From assembly GCA_000316135.1 (NCBI GenBank), contig JH993832.1, forward strand, positions 56,798 through 76,507: a DNA stretch of 19,710 nt, in the 5' to 3' direction. This document shows, in pieces, positions 1 through 8,377 of the stretch; position 1 is the stretch's first letter, and each line of letters begins with the position of its first letter. The notes under the pieces are model-generated. The model did not search any database. It saw only the letters and a list, made by a program, of their open reading frames with translations, and had not been told where the DNA came from. Made by a program: the position numbers and the translations under genes. Source of the DNA: Trachipleistophora hominis. Taxonomy: Eukaryota > Microsporidia > Pleistophoridae.

Positions 1-192
1 ACTTAAATACCATTCACTGTTATAACATTAAAATGGATCTATATCATTAAATATACGTTTTTACTTAATGAATGTTTATTTTGCAGTCTCTTCTTCAAGA
101 TAGTATCGTTACTGAGCATTTAACTAATCCTCGCCGTTATCAACACAGGCATTGTTTGTTCAATTGCTTGTATCAAGTATTTCCTTCCTTTT

Positions 193-315
193 AAAAATAG
201 TTTAATCATCATCTTAGGATGTCATCTAATCAAATACACTCTTCTTCCTTTCTTTTTATTAAAAGTAGTTTAATTATCTACTTAATACACACCATCTAAT
301 CAAATACACTCTTCT
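193..315. repeat. Imperfect direct duplication of about 53 bp, two copies
   Basis: The 23-base string beginning CATCTAATCAAATACACT is identical at 223-245 and 293-315. The similarity continues upstream: the block at 193-210 matches 261-278 at 16 of 18 bases (AAAA.TAGTTTAAT.ATC). The copies are about 70 bp apart and lie 225-350 bp upstream of the UBA1 start. A shortened relative, CATCTAATCAAA, recurs at 3854-3865 in the spacer after UBA1. Confidence 0.8.
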
Positions 316-531
316 GCTAAGCATTTCCTCTTCTTATCTTCAATATTCCCATTAATTATTAAACCATCAGATGATCAATATATTCGTGTTTACTCACCAT
401 TAATACGCAAGAATGAGTTTAGTATTACGCACGAATCAATTTCTATCTCTCCAATTCCTTTCTCGTCAATTGATTGGTACCATTTTCAGATCTTCGTTTT
501 GTTTTCTTGATAAATAAAATTTCTTCGTCAG

Positions 532-534
532 CCC
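532..534 (+). promoter_or_regulatory. CCC start-proximal motif of UBA1
   Basis: GCCCTAGAAA directly precedes the ATG at 541. A C-triplet a few bases upstream of the start codon is an established feature of microsporidian genes, which have very short 5' leaders. The same motif precedes MCM7, DRG1 and two of the unknown genes in this window. Confidence 0.55.
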
Positions 535-540
535 TAGAAA

Positions 541-3489
541 ATGCAAACAGCCACCACAGGGTCATCAATTAACGAGTCATTGTATTCAAGACAGCTGCTT
601 GTGTTAGGTCCAAAGGCTCACGTAAAAATGATGCAATCTAAGGTGCTTATAATTGGTATGAGTGGGCTGGGCCAGGAAATAGCAAAGAATTTGATATTGG
701 CCGGGGTAAGAACGGACATTTACGACGACTCTCTGGTGCGTAAAAGTGATTTGAACACGGGATTTTATTTTCAGTCGCGGAATGTCGGGCAGAGAAAGGA
801 TGAAAGCGTTTTGAATGCTCTCAGAGAGCTAAACACGTACGTACACGTAGGTATTGGTGATATTATGGAGAATAGAGAGATGAAGGAGGAGGTTCTTAAG
901 AGCTATACCTTGCTTGTGCTGGTGAATGCTGATCTGTTTGAACAGGAGAGGGTAAACGAGGCAACAAGGCGCTGCAATATCGGATTTATAGGATGTCTGC
1001 AGAGGGGACTGCTCGGGTGCGTATTTAACGATTTCATCCATTTCACCACACGTGATGTGAACGGAGAGAGTCCTAAGCTTGGAATAATAGCAAATATATC
1101 GTGTGAGAGCAGGGATGACGAGTATACTGAGGATCATATCGAGCACCATCGTAGAGACAAGAAGAAAAGGACGGGGGAACACAACGTGTACACGCTGCGC
1201 ACGGTTGACCGGCACAATTTTGAGGACAGGGACCGTGTTAAGATCGGAGATGCGATCTTTAGCGTTACTGTGTTTAATCCCTACGAGCTAAAAATTTGTA
1301 CAAAAACGGTTGTAGAGGGCGATACGTACGAGGAAATTAAAAAGACTAAAATTTTTGAGTTCAGAAGCTTTGCAGAGTGCAAGAAGGAGGAGAACGACGA
1401 AGTATTTAGGCTGCTTCATACGCATGCACTTTTCAGAAAGGAACACAGCAGAGATCCTTCTCCACGAAACGAATCGGACAGGAACAAATTTTTGGAGATT
1501 TACGAGAAAAATTACTCTGAGGCAAAAAACGAGCTACCAGGCGATTTTGCGGAGACGTGTGCTGCTTCCTTCATGCCGATAGTGAGCGTTTTGGGCGGGT
1601 ACGTTGCACAGGAGGCTCTTAAACTCTGTTCAGAACGATTTACGCCTCTTCTTCAGTTTTACTATTTCAATTCCTACGATTTACTTTTACCACATCTTTT
1701 CGATGAGAGCTCAGAGAAACAGAAAGAGGAGGACAAGACGGAAAAGAAAGAAAAAAGAGATACCTGTGCCGATAACGAGGACTACAAATGCGGGGATGAC
1801 AAGTTTAGCGATCTTATCGTGTTATTTGGCAGAAAGAAATTAGATCAGATTGTAAATTCTAAGATTTTTCTTGTTGGTGCCGGTGCGATAGGCTGTGAGC
1901 ATCTTAAAAATTTAGTATCCGATGTTACGGTGACAGACATGGACACGATTGAGGAGAGCAATCTCAACCGGCAGTTCTTGTTCCGCAAGAAGAACATCTC
2001 CGATTTTAAGAGCGTTGTGGCCGCAAACGTAATCTGCCAGATGAGAGAAGAAACTCGTGCAGATAAAATCGTTCCCTACACGCTCGCGGTGAACTCAAGC
2101 ACAGAAAACGTTTTTAGCGACAGCTTCCTTGGCAAATACGATCTTTTCGCCCTTGCCCTGGATAACGCGGAGGCACGGCAGTACATGGACGGGCGGGCCG
2201 TCGTTCTGAAAAAGCCTCTTTTTGACAGCGGCACCTTGGGGACAAAGGGCAACGCGCAGTGCGTAATTCCTTACCTGACAGAAAGTTACTCGTCGAGCAG
2301 AGACCCACCTGAAAAGGAAATTCCGCTCTGTACGGTGAGAAACTTCCCGCATTTGATTGAGCATTGCATCGAATGGGCGCTCACGCAGTTTCAGATGCTC
2401 TTTACGGAGGTAAAGCAGACCAACAACACGGACGAGTCCAGAAGTGTGAACATTGCGGGCGAGGAAGATGCCAAATCGGACGAGGTTAAGCTTGGAGAGA
2501 ATCTTTTCGAGCACATCAGCAAGAGCCCGCCACGTTCGAAGAAGGAGTGCATCAAATACGCGATAGACCTGTTCGTGAGCTTTTTCAAAACGAACATTCA
2601 AAAACTTAAGGAGCTGTTCCCTGAGGATCACATCACGGAGGAAGGGCTGCGTTTCTGGGAGCCGCCCAAGAGGGTGCCAAGAGAGATTGAACTGTCGGAA
2701 GAGTCGGACCTACACTTGCTGTTTCTGCTGAGCTGCTCAAATCTGCTGAGCACGTGTTACCTTGACGGCCGAAAGATCACGAAAGACGATTTTTGTGAGG
2801 ACATTGATGAGGAACCGTGCGACAGCGTTCAAAAAAAGAAAATAATCTTTGAAAAGGACGATGACACGAACTGGCACGTAGATTTTATCTATGCAGCCGC
2901 TAATCTCAGGGCACAGAATTACAAGATAAAGAACGCGGAAAGATTGGATGTTAAGAGGATAGCTGGCAAGATAATACCTGCGATTGCAACGACAACGGCC
3001 GTGGTGAGCGGACTCATCTGCATAGAAATGTACAGGTACCTGCTCAACAAGGACAAGCTATCCAATCAACAGGAGGACGGGGTGAAAGAGGGCGAGCTCA
3101 AATTCGTTCAGATAAGGCATAAGAGCGAGATTATCTTCATGAACTCGTTCATCAATCTTGCATTGCCGTTTATTGCACACTCAGAGACTCTCCCGCCCAT
3201 CGAATTTGAATGCAAACTTTTCAACAGAAAATTTAATCTCTGGGACCAGTTAGAGGTGAAGGACTGCACCATTGAGCAGTTCATGAAATTGTTTGGGGAT
3301 TTAAAGGTAGAAATGATCAGTCACAATAATAAACTGCTCTACTGCTCGTTCTACGACACGGAAAAGAATGACCGCTACTACTACAAAAATATAATGAGCA
3401 CGGTTGACGAGAACTGTGATTTTGTGATGGTTGATGTGTTGTTTGATGCGGAGTGCGATAATTGTATGAATATTATTGTGAAGCGGTGA
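541..3489 (+). CDS. UBA1: Ubiquitin-activating enzyme E1
   Basis: This enzyme adenylates the ubiquitin C-terminus with ATP and carries ubiquitin as a thioester before passing it to E2 enzymes, in cytosol and nucleus. The 982-aa length is close to the usual ~1,000-1,050 for single-chain E1s. Residues 14-60 match the inactive adenylation half (SRQLLVLG, then a Rossmann strand with GMSGLGQE). The active half starts near 440 with GAGAIGCEHLKN (446-457), then DMDTIEESNLNRQFLFR (466-482) with the nucleotide-binding Asp, Asn and Arg. The catalytic cysteine is C597 in PLCTVRNFP. The C-terminal ubiquitin-fold domain covers about 870-982. A K/E/D-rich linker (about 388-420) joins the halves, and an acidic stretch near 625-650 interrupts the cysteine domain. 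The motif normally ending EWAR reads EWAL at 611-614. The two fused halves in one chain argue against the split SUMO or NEDD8 E1s. The start is supported by the CCC motif at 532. Confidence 0.96.
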   Translation: MQTATTGSSINESLYSRQLLVLGPKAHVKMMQSKVLIIGMSGLGQEIAKNLILAGVRTDIYDDSLVRKSDLNTGFYFQSRNVGQRKDESVLNALRELNTYVHVGIGDIMENREMKEEVLKSYTLLVLVNADLFEQERVNEATRRCNIGFIGCLQRGLLGCVFNDFIHFTTRDVNGESPKLGIIANISCESRDDEYTEDHIEHHRRDKKKRTGEHNVYTLRTVDRHNFEDRDRVKIGDAIFSVTVFNPYELKICTKTVVEGDTYEEIKKTKIFEFRSFAECKKEENDEVFRLLHTHALFRKEHSRDPSPRNESDRNKFLEIYEKNYSEAKNELPGDFAETCAASFMPIVSVLGGYVAQEALKLCSERFTPLLQFYYFNSYDLLLPHLFDESSEKQKEEDKTEKKEKRDTCADNEDYKCGDDKFSDLIVLFGRKKLDQIVNSKIFLVGAGAIGCEHLKNLVSDVTVTDMDTIEESNLNRQFLFRKKNISDFKSVVAANVICQMREETRADKIVPYTLAVNSSTENVFSDSFLGKYDLFALALDNAEARQYMDGRAVVLKKPLFDSGTLGTKGNAQCVIPYLTESYSSSRDPPEKEIPLCTVRNFPHLIEHCIEWALTQFQMLFTEVKQTNNTDESRSVNIAGEEDAKSDEVKLGENLFEHISKSPPRSKKECIKYAIDLFVSFFKTNIQKLKELFPEDHITEEGLRFWEPPKRVPREIELSEESDLHLLFLLSCSNLLSTCYLDGRKITKDDFCEDIDEEPCDSVQKKKIIFEKDDDTNWHVDFIYAAANLRAQNYKIKNAERLDVKRIAGKIIPAIATTTAVVSGLICIEMYRYLLNKDKLSNQQEDGVKEGELKFVQIRHKSEIIFMNSFINLALPFIAHSETLPPIEFECKLFNRKFNLWDQLEVKDCTIEQFMKLFGDLKVEMISHNNKLLYCSFYDTEKNDRYYYKNIMSTVDENCDFVMVDVLFDAECDNCMNIIVKR

Positions 3490-3723
3490 ATTAAAAGTTA
3501 TTACGGTGATATTAGCGATGTATATTACTGGGCATGTTTGCAACGGCCTGCTATCTCTTCAATGATGAGATATTTTAATGTTGTGTGATATCGAAAAATA
3601 ATTTTTTTCATCGTAAAAAGTAGACGATGCCGTTTAATTCCGAGAAATTCAGCGCGTCAAAGAACTTACGGGTAATTCTTGACTAAATATTCAGAATATA
3701 ACCTTGGTGATAAGTAATGTTCC

Positions 3724-3803
3724 ATTCCATCACACAACTATTGTTCAAACAGCAATAGTCATCATTCCATCACACAACTATCGTTTAAACAGCAATGGTT
3801 ATA
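3724..3803. repeat. Tandem duplication, two 40-bp units
   Basis: Unit 1 is 3724-3763 and unit 2 is 3764-3803. Both begin ATTCCATCACACAACTAT and match at 35 of 40 positions. Each unit contains an internal inverted repeat. In unit 1 it is perfect: ACTATTG, nine bases, CAATAGT. In unit 2 the same stem carries two changes, so it is weakened. The divergence shows the duplication is not recent or is under little constraint. Confidence 0.85.
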
Positions 3804-4246
3804 TTATGGTGTATTTTTTAAAAAGTTTGTTCAATTATAACCACACAGCACATCATCTAATCAAACATATGATATACCATTAAGTTTTTACCATCCCATT
3901 CGCCATTTCTTATTTCAATAAGGAATCTCCTCATAGAATGGGAGTAATCAATAAAAAGGAGAGACCTCAAAATGAAAGAACGTACTTGATTTAGTAGATT
4001 TAGTACGAATGCTGAAGTAATAAGTAAAGTATAATTTAAATTAATGTGTATTGATTCAGAAAATTATAATTAATATCACAGATTAATGTTTAAATGGTAT
4101 CTAAATACGTTATAAAAAACGTTGTTAAAGATTAATCTATACATACAACCATTTATTTATCATTTTTAAGTATTATCTGCTCAATAATGTAAATCATCTT
4201 CTTCTCTTTATAAAGAGAATAAATAACTGTGTTGAGCTGATACATG

Positions 4247-4306
4247 TTGTAACATAAGGATTCATTTATTTATGTGATTAAATAGAGGAGGTTTGTTCCG
4301 GGCCAA
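4247..4306. repeat. Dispersed repeat, compact copy (pairs with 16537-16746)
   Basis: Block 1 (4247-4285) contains AACATAAGG, ATTTATT and GTGATT in the same order and spacing as 16537-16574. Block 2 (4284-4306, ending CGGGCCAA) matches 16724-16746 at 19 of 23 bases. Here the blocks abut, whereas at 16.5 kb they are separated by about 150 bases. The element lies immediately 3' of the 99-aa gene. Confidence 0.65.
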
Positions 4307-4316
4307 CGTTATTGAT

Positions 4317-4616
4317 CTAAGACTTCATAGTCCGTATCAAGTCATCGATCTTATCGTCATCCCATAAAGTTGATTCTTTTTCACCAAATCCTATCAATGC
4401 TTCGTAAATTTTATCGTTTTTTATTCGTAACAGTTTGTTAATTCTACTTTTATCTATTTTTTTGTTTTGAATCAGTGCATCCAAATCGTTTATATGAAGA
4501 AAGCTGCACGCTCTCTCTATGATCGTTTTATCGATTGCAGATTGTTTGGCTGATGGGTTCTGTTTTATCTGCTCGATTAGATTTTGAATACGGTCAGAAT
4601 GTGGGTCAACGGCCAT
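4317..4616 (-). CDS. Hypothetical 99-aa charged, helical protein
   Basis: I do not recognise this protein. It is small and charged, with no signal peptide, membrane segment or cysteine cluster. It looks mostly helical, with Lys/Asp/Ile-rich segments such as SRINKLLRIKNDKIYEAL and an acidic C-terminal part (WDDDKIDDLIRTMKS). The frame is open further upstream to an ATG at 4664 (115 aa). I prefer the ATG at 4616 because a CCCC motif (minus strand, 4620-4623) sits three bases before it, as at other starts in this window, while the upstream ATG has none. It converges with UBA1 and diverges from the 305-aa gene. It could be a lineage-specific protein or a short, fast-evolving subunit of a complex; nothing visible decides. 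Confidence 0.6.
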   Translation of the reverse strand: MAVDPHSDRIQNLIEQIKQNPSAKQSAIDKTIIERACSFLHINDLDALIQNKKIDKSRINKLLRIKNDKIYEALIGFGEKESTLWDDDKIDDLIRTMKS

Positions 4617-5273
4617 TAAGGGGTCAGTAATATTGATTTGATATTGTCCAGTGTAAAAATACATTGCGTGTGATGTATTTTACTTGTAAAACCTTTAATG
4701 ACCTCTTGCACAAACTTTTATTTATGTTTTATATGCCAAAGAATCTGCAATACTCATTACATATTAATATCGGTGTTGTCTTCTGTAATTAGTATAGAAA
4801 AGGTGATATTTAATAGTAATGGAATATTCTGATGGTGATATTCTACACTACAATAATTGGTATAACATCACAATTCATTCGTTTCAATATTAAGAGCTAT
4901 TTTTGCACGATTGTGATTCTTGAAATAACTCATTGGCATCAAATTAAGAAACGTTCTTTAGCGATGATAAGGAATCGTTATGTCTATCACTACAACTACA
5001 AAGAAGAAATAGGGATATCGATTACAAGTAGTACATTTATTGTTATTATAGGAAAATATAGATAAGATTGAAAAAAAAATTATTGTCTATAATATACTAG
5101 AAAATATAAAGTACGTTTTGTTGAAGCACTACAGGCTACCATATAGAAGATACAATACTTTACCACATGCAAAGCACAAAATAATTTAATAAAGTAACTT
5201 GCAACGTGTTCAATTTTGCTTCTAAGAATTTTTGAGGTGTAATATTAAATTATTTGCTACGGGAAGGGCAAGA
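4617..5273. other. Divergent spacer between the 99-aa and 305-aa genes
   Basis: This spacer should hold the promoters of both neighbours. The only distinct signals are a CCCC on the minus strand at 4620-4623 and GGG triplets at 5261-5263 and 5266-5268 before the plus-strand gene. A 77-codon frame at 4832-5065 was judged spurious. The rest is AT-rich with no structure I can interpret. Confidence 0.5.
4620..4623 (-). promoter_or_regulatory. CCCC start-proximal motif of the 99-aa gene
   Basis: On the minus strand, GACCCCTTA immediately precedes the ATG at 4616. It resembles the C-rich motif before DRG1, MCM7, UBA1 and the 155-aa gene, and it is the main reason for choosing this start over the ATG 48 bases upstream. 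Confidence 0.5.
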
Positions 5274-6191
5274 ATGGACATAAAAAAAATCAACAAAACG
5301 ATAAAATTACTCAAAAGATGCTATAACCAGCCAATATTATTCCAGATATTGCATAATAACCTGTCATTTCTCATACAGAACGAATACAATTTTCCATTTC
5401 ATCTCTATCCCGACATGTTTTCGAAAATATTGATCGCTTCAACAAGTACGCAGGCTTATGTAAATTTGGATAATAAAATTTTGGCATTTCTGAAGGATTC
5501 AAGGGAAAGTGTGAAGTATTCGGTGATTACCAGGTACAAAGTGAAAATTATACTTTATTATCTTATAAATCAACCGTATGACATGTTTAGCAAGTTTATT
5601 TGTTTTGAAATTATCAATAACTATGGAAATATACCAGATTTGGGGTATTTGGTTGCTCATTATATCCGGAAGTATGCATTGTCGAATTTTTTTGAGGTGA
5701 AATTGAAGAAAGCGATGCCTATCGAGTATGTAGACTTGTATTTGCAGAAAAACATGGGCGATTCTGTCGATTTCAAAGCGGAAATTCTGCCTTTGTGTGC
5801 AATATATTCACTTAAAGGTATTTCATTAGGTAATTTTAAGTTTGATTACAACTTGCGGAGCATTATTCTTTTAGAATCGGTGACATTCTACGCTAAATTT
5901 ACCGAAAATGTTTCTGATATAAAACGTGTTCTACCCTCTAACGACAATTTCGTTCGCTTTTTTAAGATATTTTTAAATAGGAATAAACCACAAAATAGAG
6001 AGATAAGAGATGGAGACAGTACTTCACTCAAAGAATTAGATTATCGTACGCTAATGGTCTATGACAACCTGCTGTTTAAATCCCTGAAAGAAGAGTTTGT
6101 ATTGGTGGATGATAAAAGGGAGTATTTGAACAAGCTTAAGGAGGTAGTTGACGAGCTCGAAAAATCGTTTAAAGAATTCGCTACAACTTAG
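5274..6191 (+). CDS. Hypothetical 305-aa helical protein
   Basis: I do not recognise this protein. The first in-frame ATG is at 5274; the frame is open only 14 codons further up and has no ATG there. The leader just before it reads GGGAAGGGCAAGA, a G-rich version of the start-proximal motif. The protein is rich in Ile, Leu, Phe, Tyr, Asn and Lys. It looks like a string of amphipathic helices without a clear membrane span or signal peptide. The last 40 residues are charged and likely coiled coil (DKREYLNKLKEVVDELEK, then SFKEFATT at the end). Such a pattern suits a helical-repeat scaffold protein, but no family motif is visible. The coding sequence is AT-rich, like the transporter and the LRR-like gene and unlike UBA1 or MCM7. 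Confidence 0.7.
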   Translation: MDIKKINKTIKLLKRCYNQPILFQILHNNLSFLIQNEYNFPFHLYPDMFSKILIASTSTQAYVNLDNKILAFLKDSRESVKYSVITRYKVKIILYYLINQPYDMFSKFICFEIINNYGNIPDLGYLVAHYIRKYALSNFFEVKLKKAMPIEYVDLYLQKNMGDSVDFKAEILPLCAIYSLKGISLGNFKFDYNLRSIILLESVTFYAKFTENVSDIKRVLPSNDNFVRFFKIFLNRNKPQNREIRDGDSTSLKELDYRTLMVYDNLLFKSLKEEFVLVDDKREYLNKLKEVVDELEKSFKEFATT

Positions 6192-7129
6192 AGATTGCAG
6201 ACATGTTAAGTACTGTACATTAAGTTAAACTGTAACAGTAGAAACTGAAATGTTATAGCAAGATATTTTATTTCATTAAACAAATTTAACTTTACGTTCG
6301 TTGCTTTGTTACAGTTTATTAATGTAATGCGTATTTTAGAGATTGATCTGAATTAACGTTGTGATGTGAATGCTCGGCTAGAGAAACACAACTCCTTTTT
6401 GCTTGCGGAGTTGATTGGTATTGATTAAATGATGCAAAAATATTTTTAGGTTGATCAGCTAGGAACTGATCTCGTTTTATTATATCATTGTATATTCGAA
6501 ATACACGCCACATTTATTTTGTGGTTTGCATTGTAATCATTCTCTGTCTGTTATTGTTTAGAATTTCATCGTTTAATCAATGACCAATAAACTTAATACT
6601 ATTGACAGTGTTGACGAGCCATGGTTTTTCGTAAATACAGTAACTCTATGATTATTTCTTTAAGAACGTATATCAAAGTATATTTATCATTAAATTAGTA
6701 AATAGTACTGAAATTGAAGAAATACCTTTTTAAAATAAAAGTCTATTTAATTATCTCAGAAATATACCATTTTTACGGATTTACCTCGTTGAAAACAACT
6801 TTAAAAGGAAAATCTCATTATGTAAGCAGTAAAAAAAGAAATGAATAGCGTTTTAATTAAGGTTTTTATTTCTAGCATTTTCTTGTAGTCGTTTCTTATC
6901 ATTAAAACTATAGACCCGTTTCATTTGCTCATTGGTAAATAAATTACCTTATTTTTAAACATTGGTCATATCGGTCTGCCATTCATAACACTCTATACTG
7001 ACATGCATGTCATTTTTTTTTGTCAGCTACTGTTTACTTTTAACGTGTGATATTTTGTACACCAACCAATTATATCGTGGTTTAATAAAGGAGCAAAAAT
7101 ATGAAAAAGCGCGTTTCGAGAACCGCAAT
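6192..7129. other. Spacer between the 305-aa gene and the transporter
   Basis: This AT-rich spacer has no confident gene. A 64-codon ATG-initiated frame on the minus strand (6319-6513) is described under findings. A perfect inverted repeat, GATCAG at 6453-6458 and CTGATC at 6466-6471 with a 7-base loop, lies inside that frame. If the transporter starts at 7007 instead of 7130, the last 123 bases belong to that gene. Confidence 0.45.
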
Positions 7130-8377
7130 ATGCCAAAGTACTATACAAGGAGACGAGACCCTGTAGAGGAACAAGAATCATTCGAACACAGATATAATCC
7201 GCTCACAACAAAAATGCTGGTATATTCGACAGTAATGAGCTGTTTGAGTTCATTCTTTTTCGGTTTTCATACTACTTCCATGGAAATACTAAAACCGTTG
7301 TTTTCTGGCGAGACGGCGACTGCGCCTTTTGAAATGACTGACAAAATGTGGAGCTCGTTGTCCTCTGTAATATTTTTAGGCGCTATTATAGGAAACATAT
7401 TCACGGTGTTTCTGAACATTAATCTTAAGCTCTGTATGTTTGTCAACATTTTTATATTTTTTATTGGACACGTATTCGTCATGGATACATCAAATTACTA
7501 TATTATGGCATGCGGACGGTTAATCATTGGAATAGCATGTGGTACAAGCTGTGCTACAGTGCCAAGTTATCTTGGTTACCTTGCACCTAGACATATGCGT
7601 GGTACAGTCGGGTCAGCCCACCAGTTGTTCATCGTTATTGGCGTTCTTACAGGACAATTAGTTTCGTATTTTATTAGAGACAACCAAATCATAAATATTT
7701 TCTACCGCGGTTTCATCGTACTATATATAATTGCTCTTGTCTTACTCACAGCTATCAAGAACGTAAGGCGAGTAACAACTGGTCGATCAAAAAGTGTATG
7801 GGATCTTTTAAAATGCCGCGAGGCACGAAAGTCTTTAAAATTGGACATGGCATTTCATATAGGACAACAAGCAACAGGGATCAATGCTATATTGCTATTT
7901 AGTAACGAAATTTTGAAAAAAGGAATGAAAGATCCACAACTAGGCACCATTTCTTTGGGAGCTTGTTCTATCGTTTCTACAATCGTTTCTATGTGTATCG
8001 TGGATAAATTCGGACGTAAACCCATGATTCTTATCTCAACGTTTCTCATATTAATCGCACTTCTTATGCTAACTACGGGCAGACTTGTGCTAACATCACT
8101 TTACATTCATATTATTGGATATGCCATAGGTATTGGACCCATTACATGGTTTATAATCAATGAAATCTTCAGAGATGAGTATAAGAAAGCAGCAAGCGCC
8201 TTGTCCATGACTGTAAACTGGATTTCTGCGTTTACAGCGACTTTTTCATTTTCTTTCATGATTATCTACATGGGAAATCTATGTTTTTTAGTCTACTTTG
8301 TGCTGATGATTGTCTTTTTATTCATCGTGCTTTTATCTTTTGCTGAAACGAAAGGAAGACGATCTGAATTTCAATAA
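7130..8377 (+). CDS. Sugar-porter family MFS transporter
   Basis: This is a plasma-membrane-type hexose transporter of the GLUT/sugar porter family, probably importing host sugars. Counting from the ATG at 7130 (415 aa), visible signatures are FFFGFHTTS at the end of helix 1 (FGY-like), GRLIIGIACG (129-138), the helix 5 region RGTVGSAHQLFIVIGVLTGQ (157-176), QQATGIN in helix 7 (246-252), DKFGRK (292-297), GPITWFIINEIF (336-347) and ETKGR after helix 12 (406-410). Two standard motifs are missing: the DRxGRR loop between helices 2 and 3, and PESPR after helix 6. The central loop is short. The frame is open to an ATG at 7007, giving 456 aa and an extra hydrophobic N-terminal segment. I prefer 7130 because it leaves a normal cytosolic N-terminus and is preceded by ACCG four bases upstream, as at the LRR-like gene. 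The 7007 start remains possible. Confidence 0.92.
   Translation: MPKYYTRRRDPVEEQESFEHRYNPLTTKMLVYSTVMSCLSSFFFGFHTTSMEILKPLFSGETATAPFEMTDKMWSSLSSVIFLGAIIGNIFTVFLNINLKLCMFVNIFIFFIGHVFVMDTSNYYIMACGRLIIGIACGTSCATVPSYLGYLAPRHMRGTVGSAHQLFIVIGVLTGQLVSYFIRDNQIINIFYRGFIVLYIIALVLLTAIKNVRRVTTGRSKSVWDLLKCREARKSLKLDMAFHIGQQATGINAILLFSNEILKKGMKDPQLGTISLGACSIVSTIVSMCIVDKFGRKPMILISTFLILIALLMLTTGRLVLTSLYIHIIGYAIGIGPITWFIINEIFRDEYKKAASALSMTVNWISAFTATFSFSFMIIYMGNLCFLVYFVLMIVFLFIVLLSFAETKGRRSEFQ

Larger units (their letters stand above)
1..540. other. AT-rich upstream flank of UBA1, no gene seen
   Basis: I see no convincing reading frame in this stretch. It is AT-rich with T/C-rich runs and contains a duplicated segment (about 193-245 and 261-315, listed separately). 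The last bases before UBA1 carry a CCC at 532-534, which fits a microsporidian start signal. The window begins inside this spacer, so the neighbouring gene on the left is not visible. Confidence 0.6.
3490..4316. other. Spacer between UBA1 and the 99-aa gene, with repeats
   Basis: No gene is seen in these 827 bases. They hold a 40-bp tandem duplication (3724-3803) and a composite of two short repeat blocks that recur around 16.5-16.7 kb (4247-4306). They also hold a CGGGCC hexamer (4299-4304) just beyond the 3' end of the minus-strand gene. UBA1 and the 99-aa gene converge here, so the spacer contains two 3' ends and no expected promoter. Confidence 0.6.

Noticed and set aside
2095..2631. 178-codon minus-strand frame within UBA1
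   Set aside because: It lies opposite the strongly conserved E1 catalytic region and shows no family features; it arises from the higher G+C of that part of UBA1.
4832..5065. 77-codon plus-strand frame in the 99-aa/305-aa spacer
   Set aside because: The translation is an Ile/Tyr/Thr-rich string typical of AT-rich spacer DNA, and no C-rich motif precedes its ATG.
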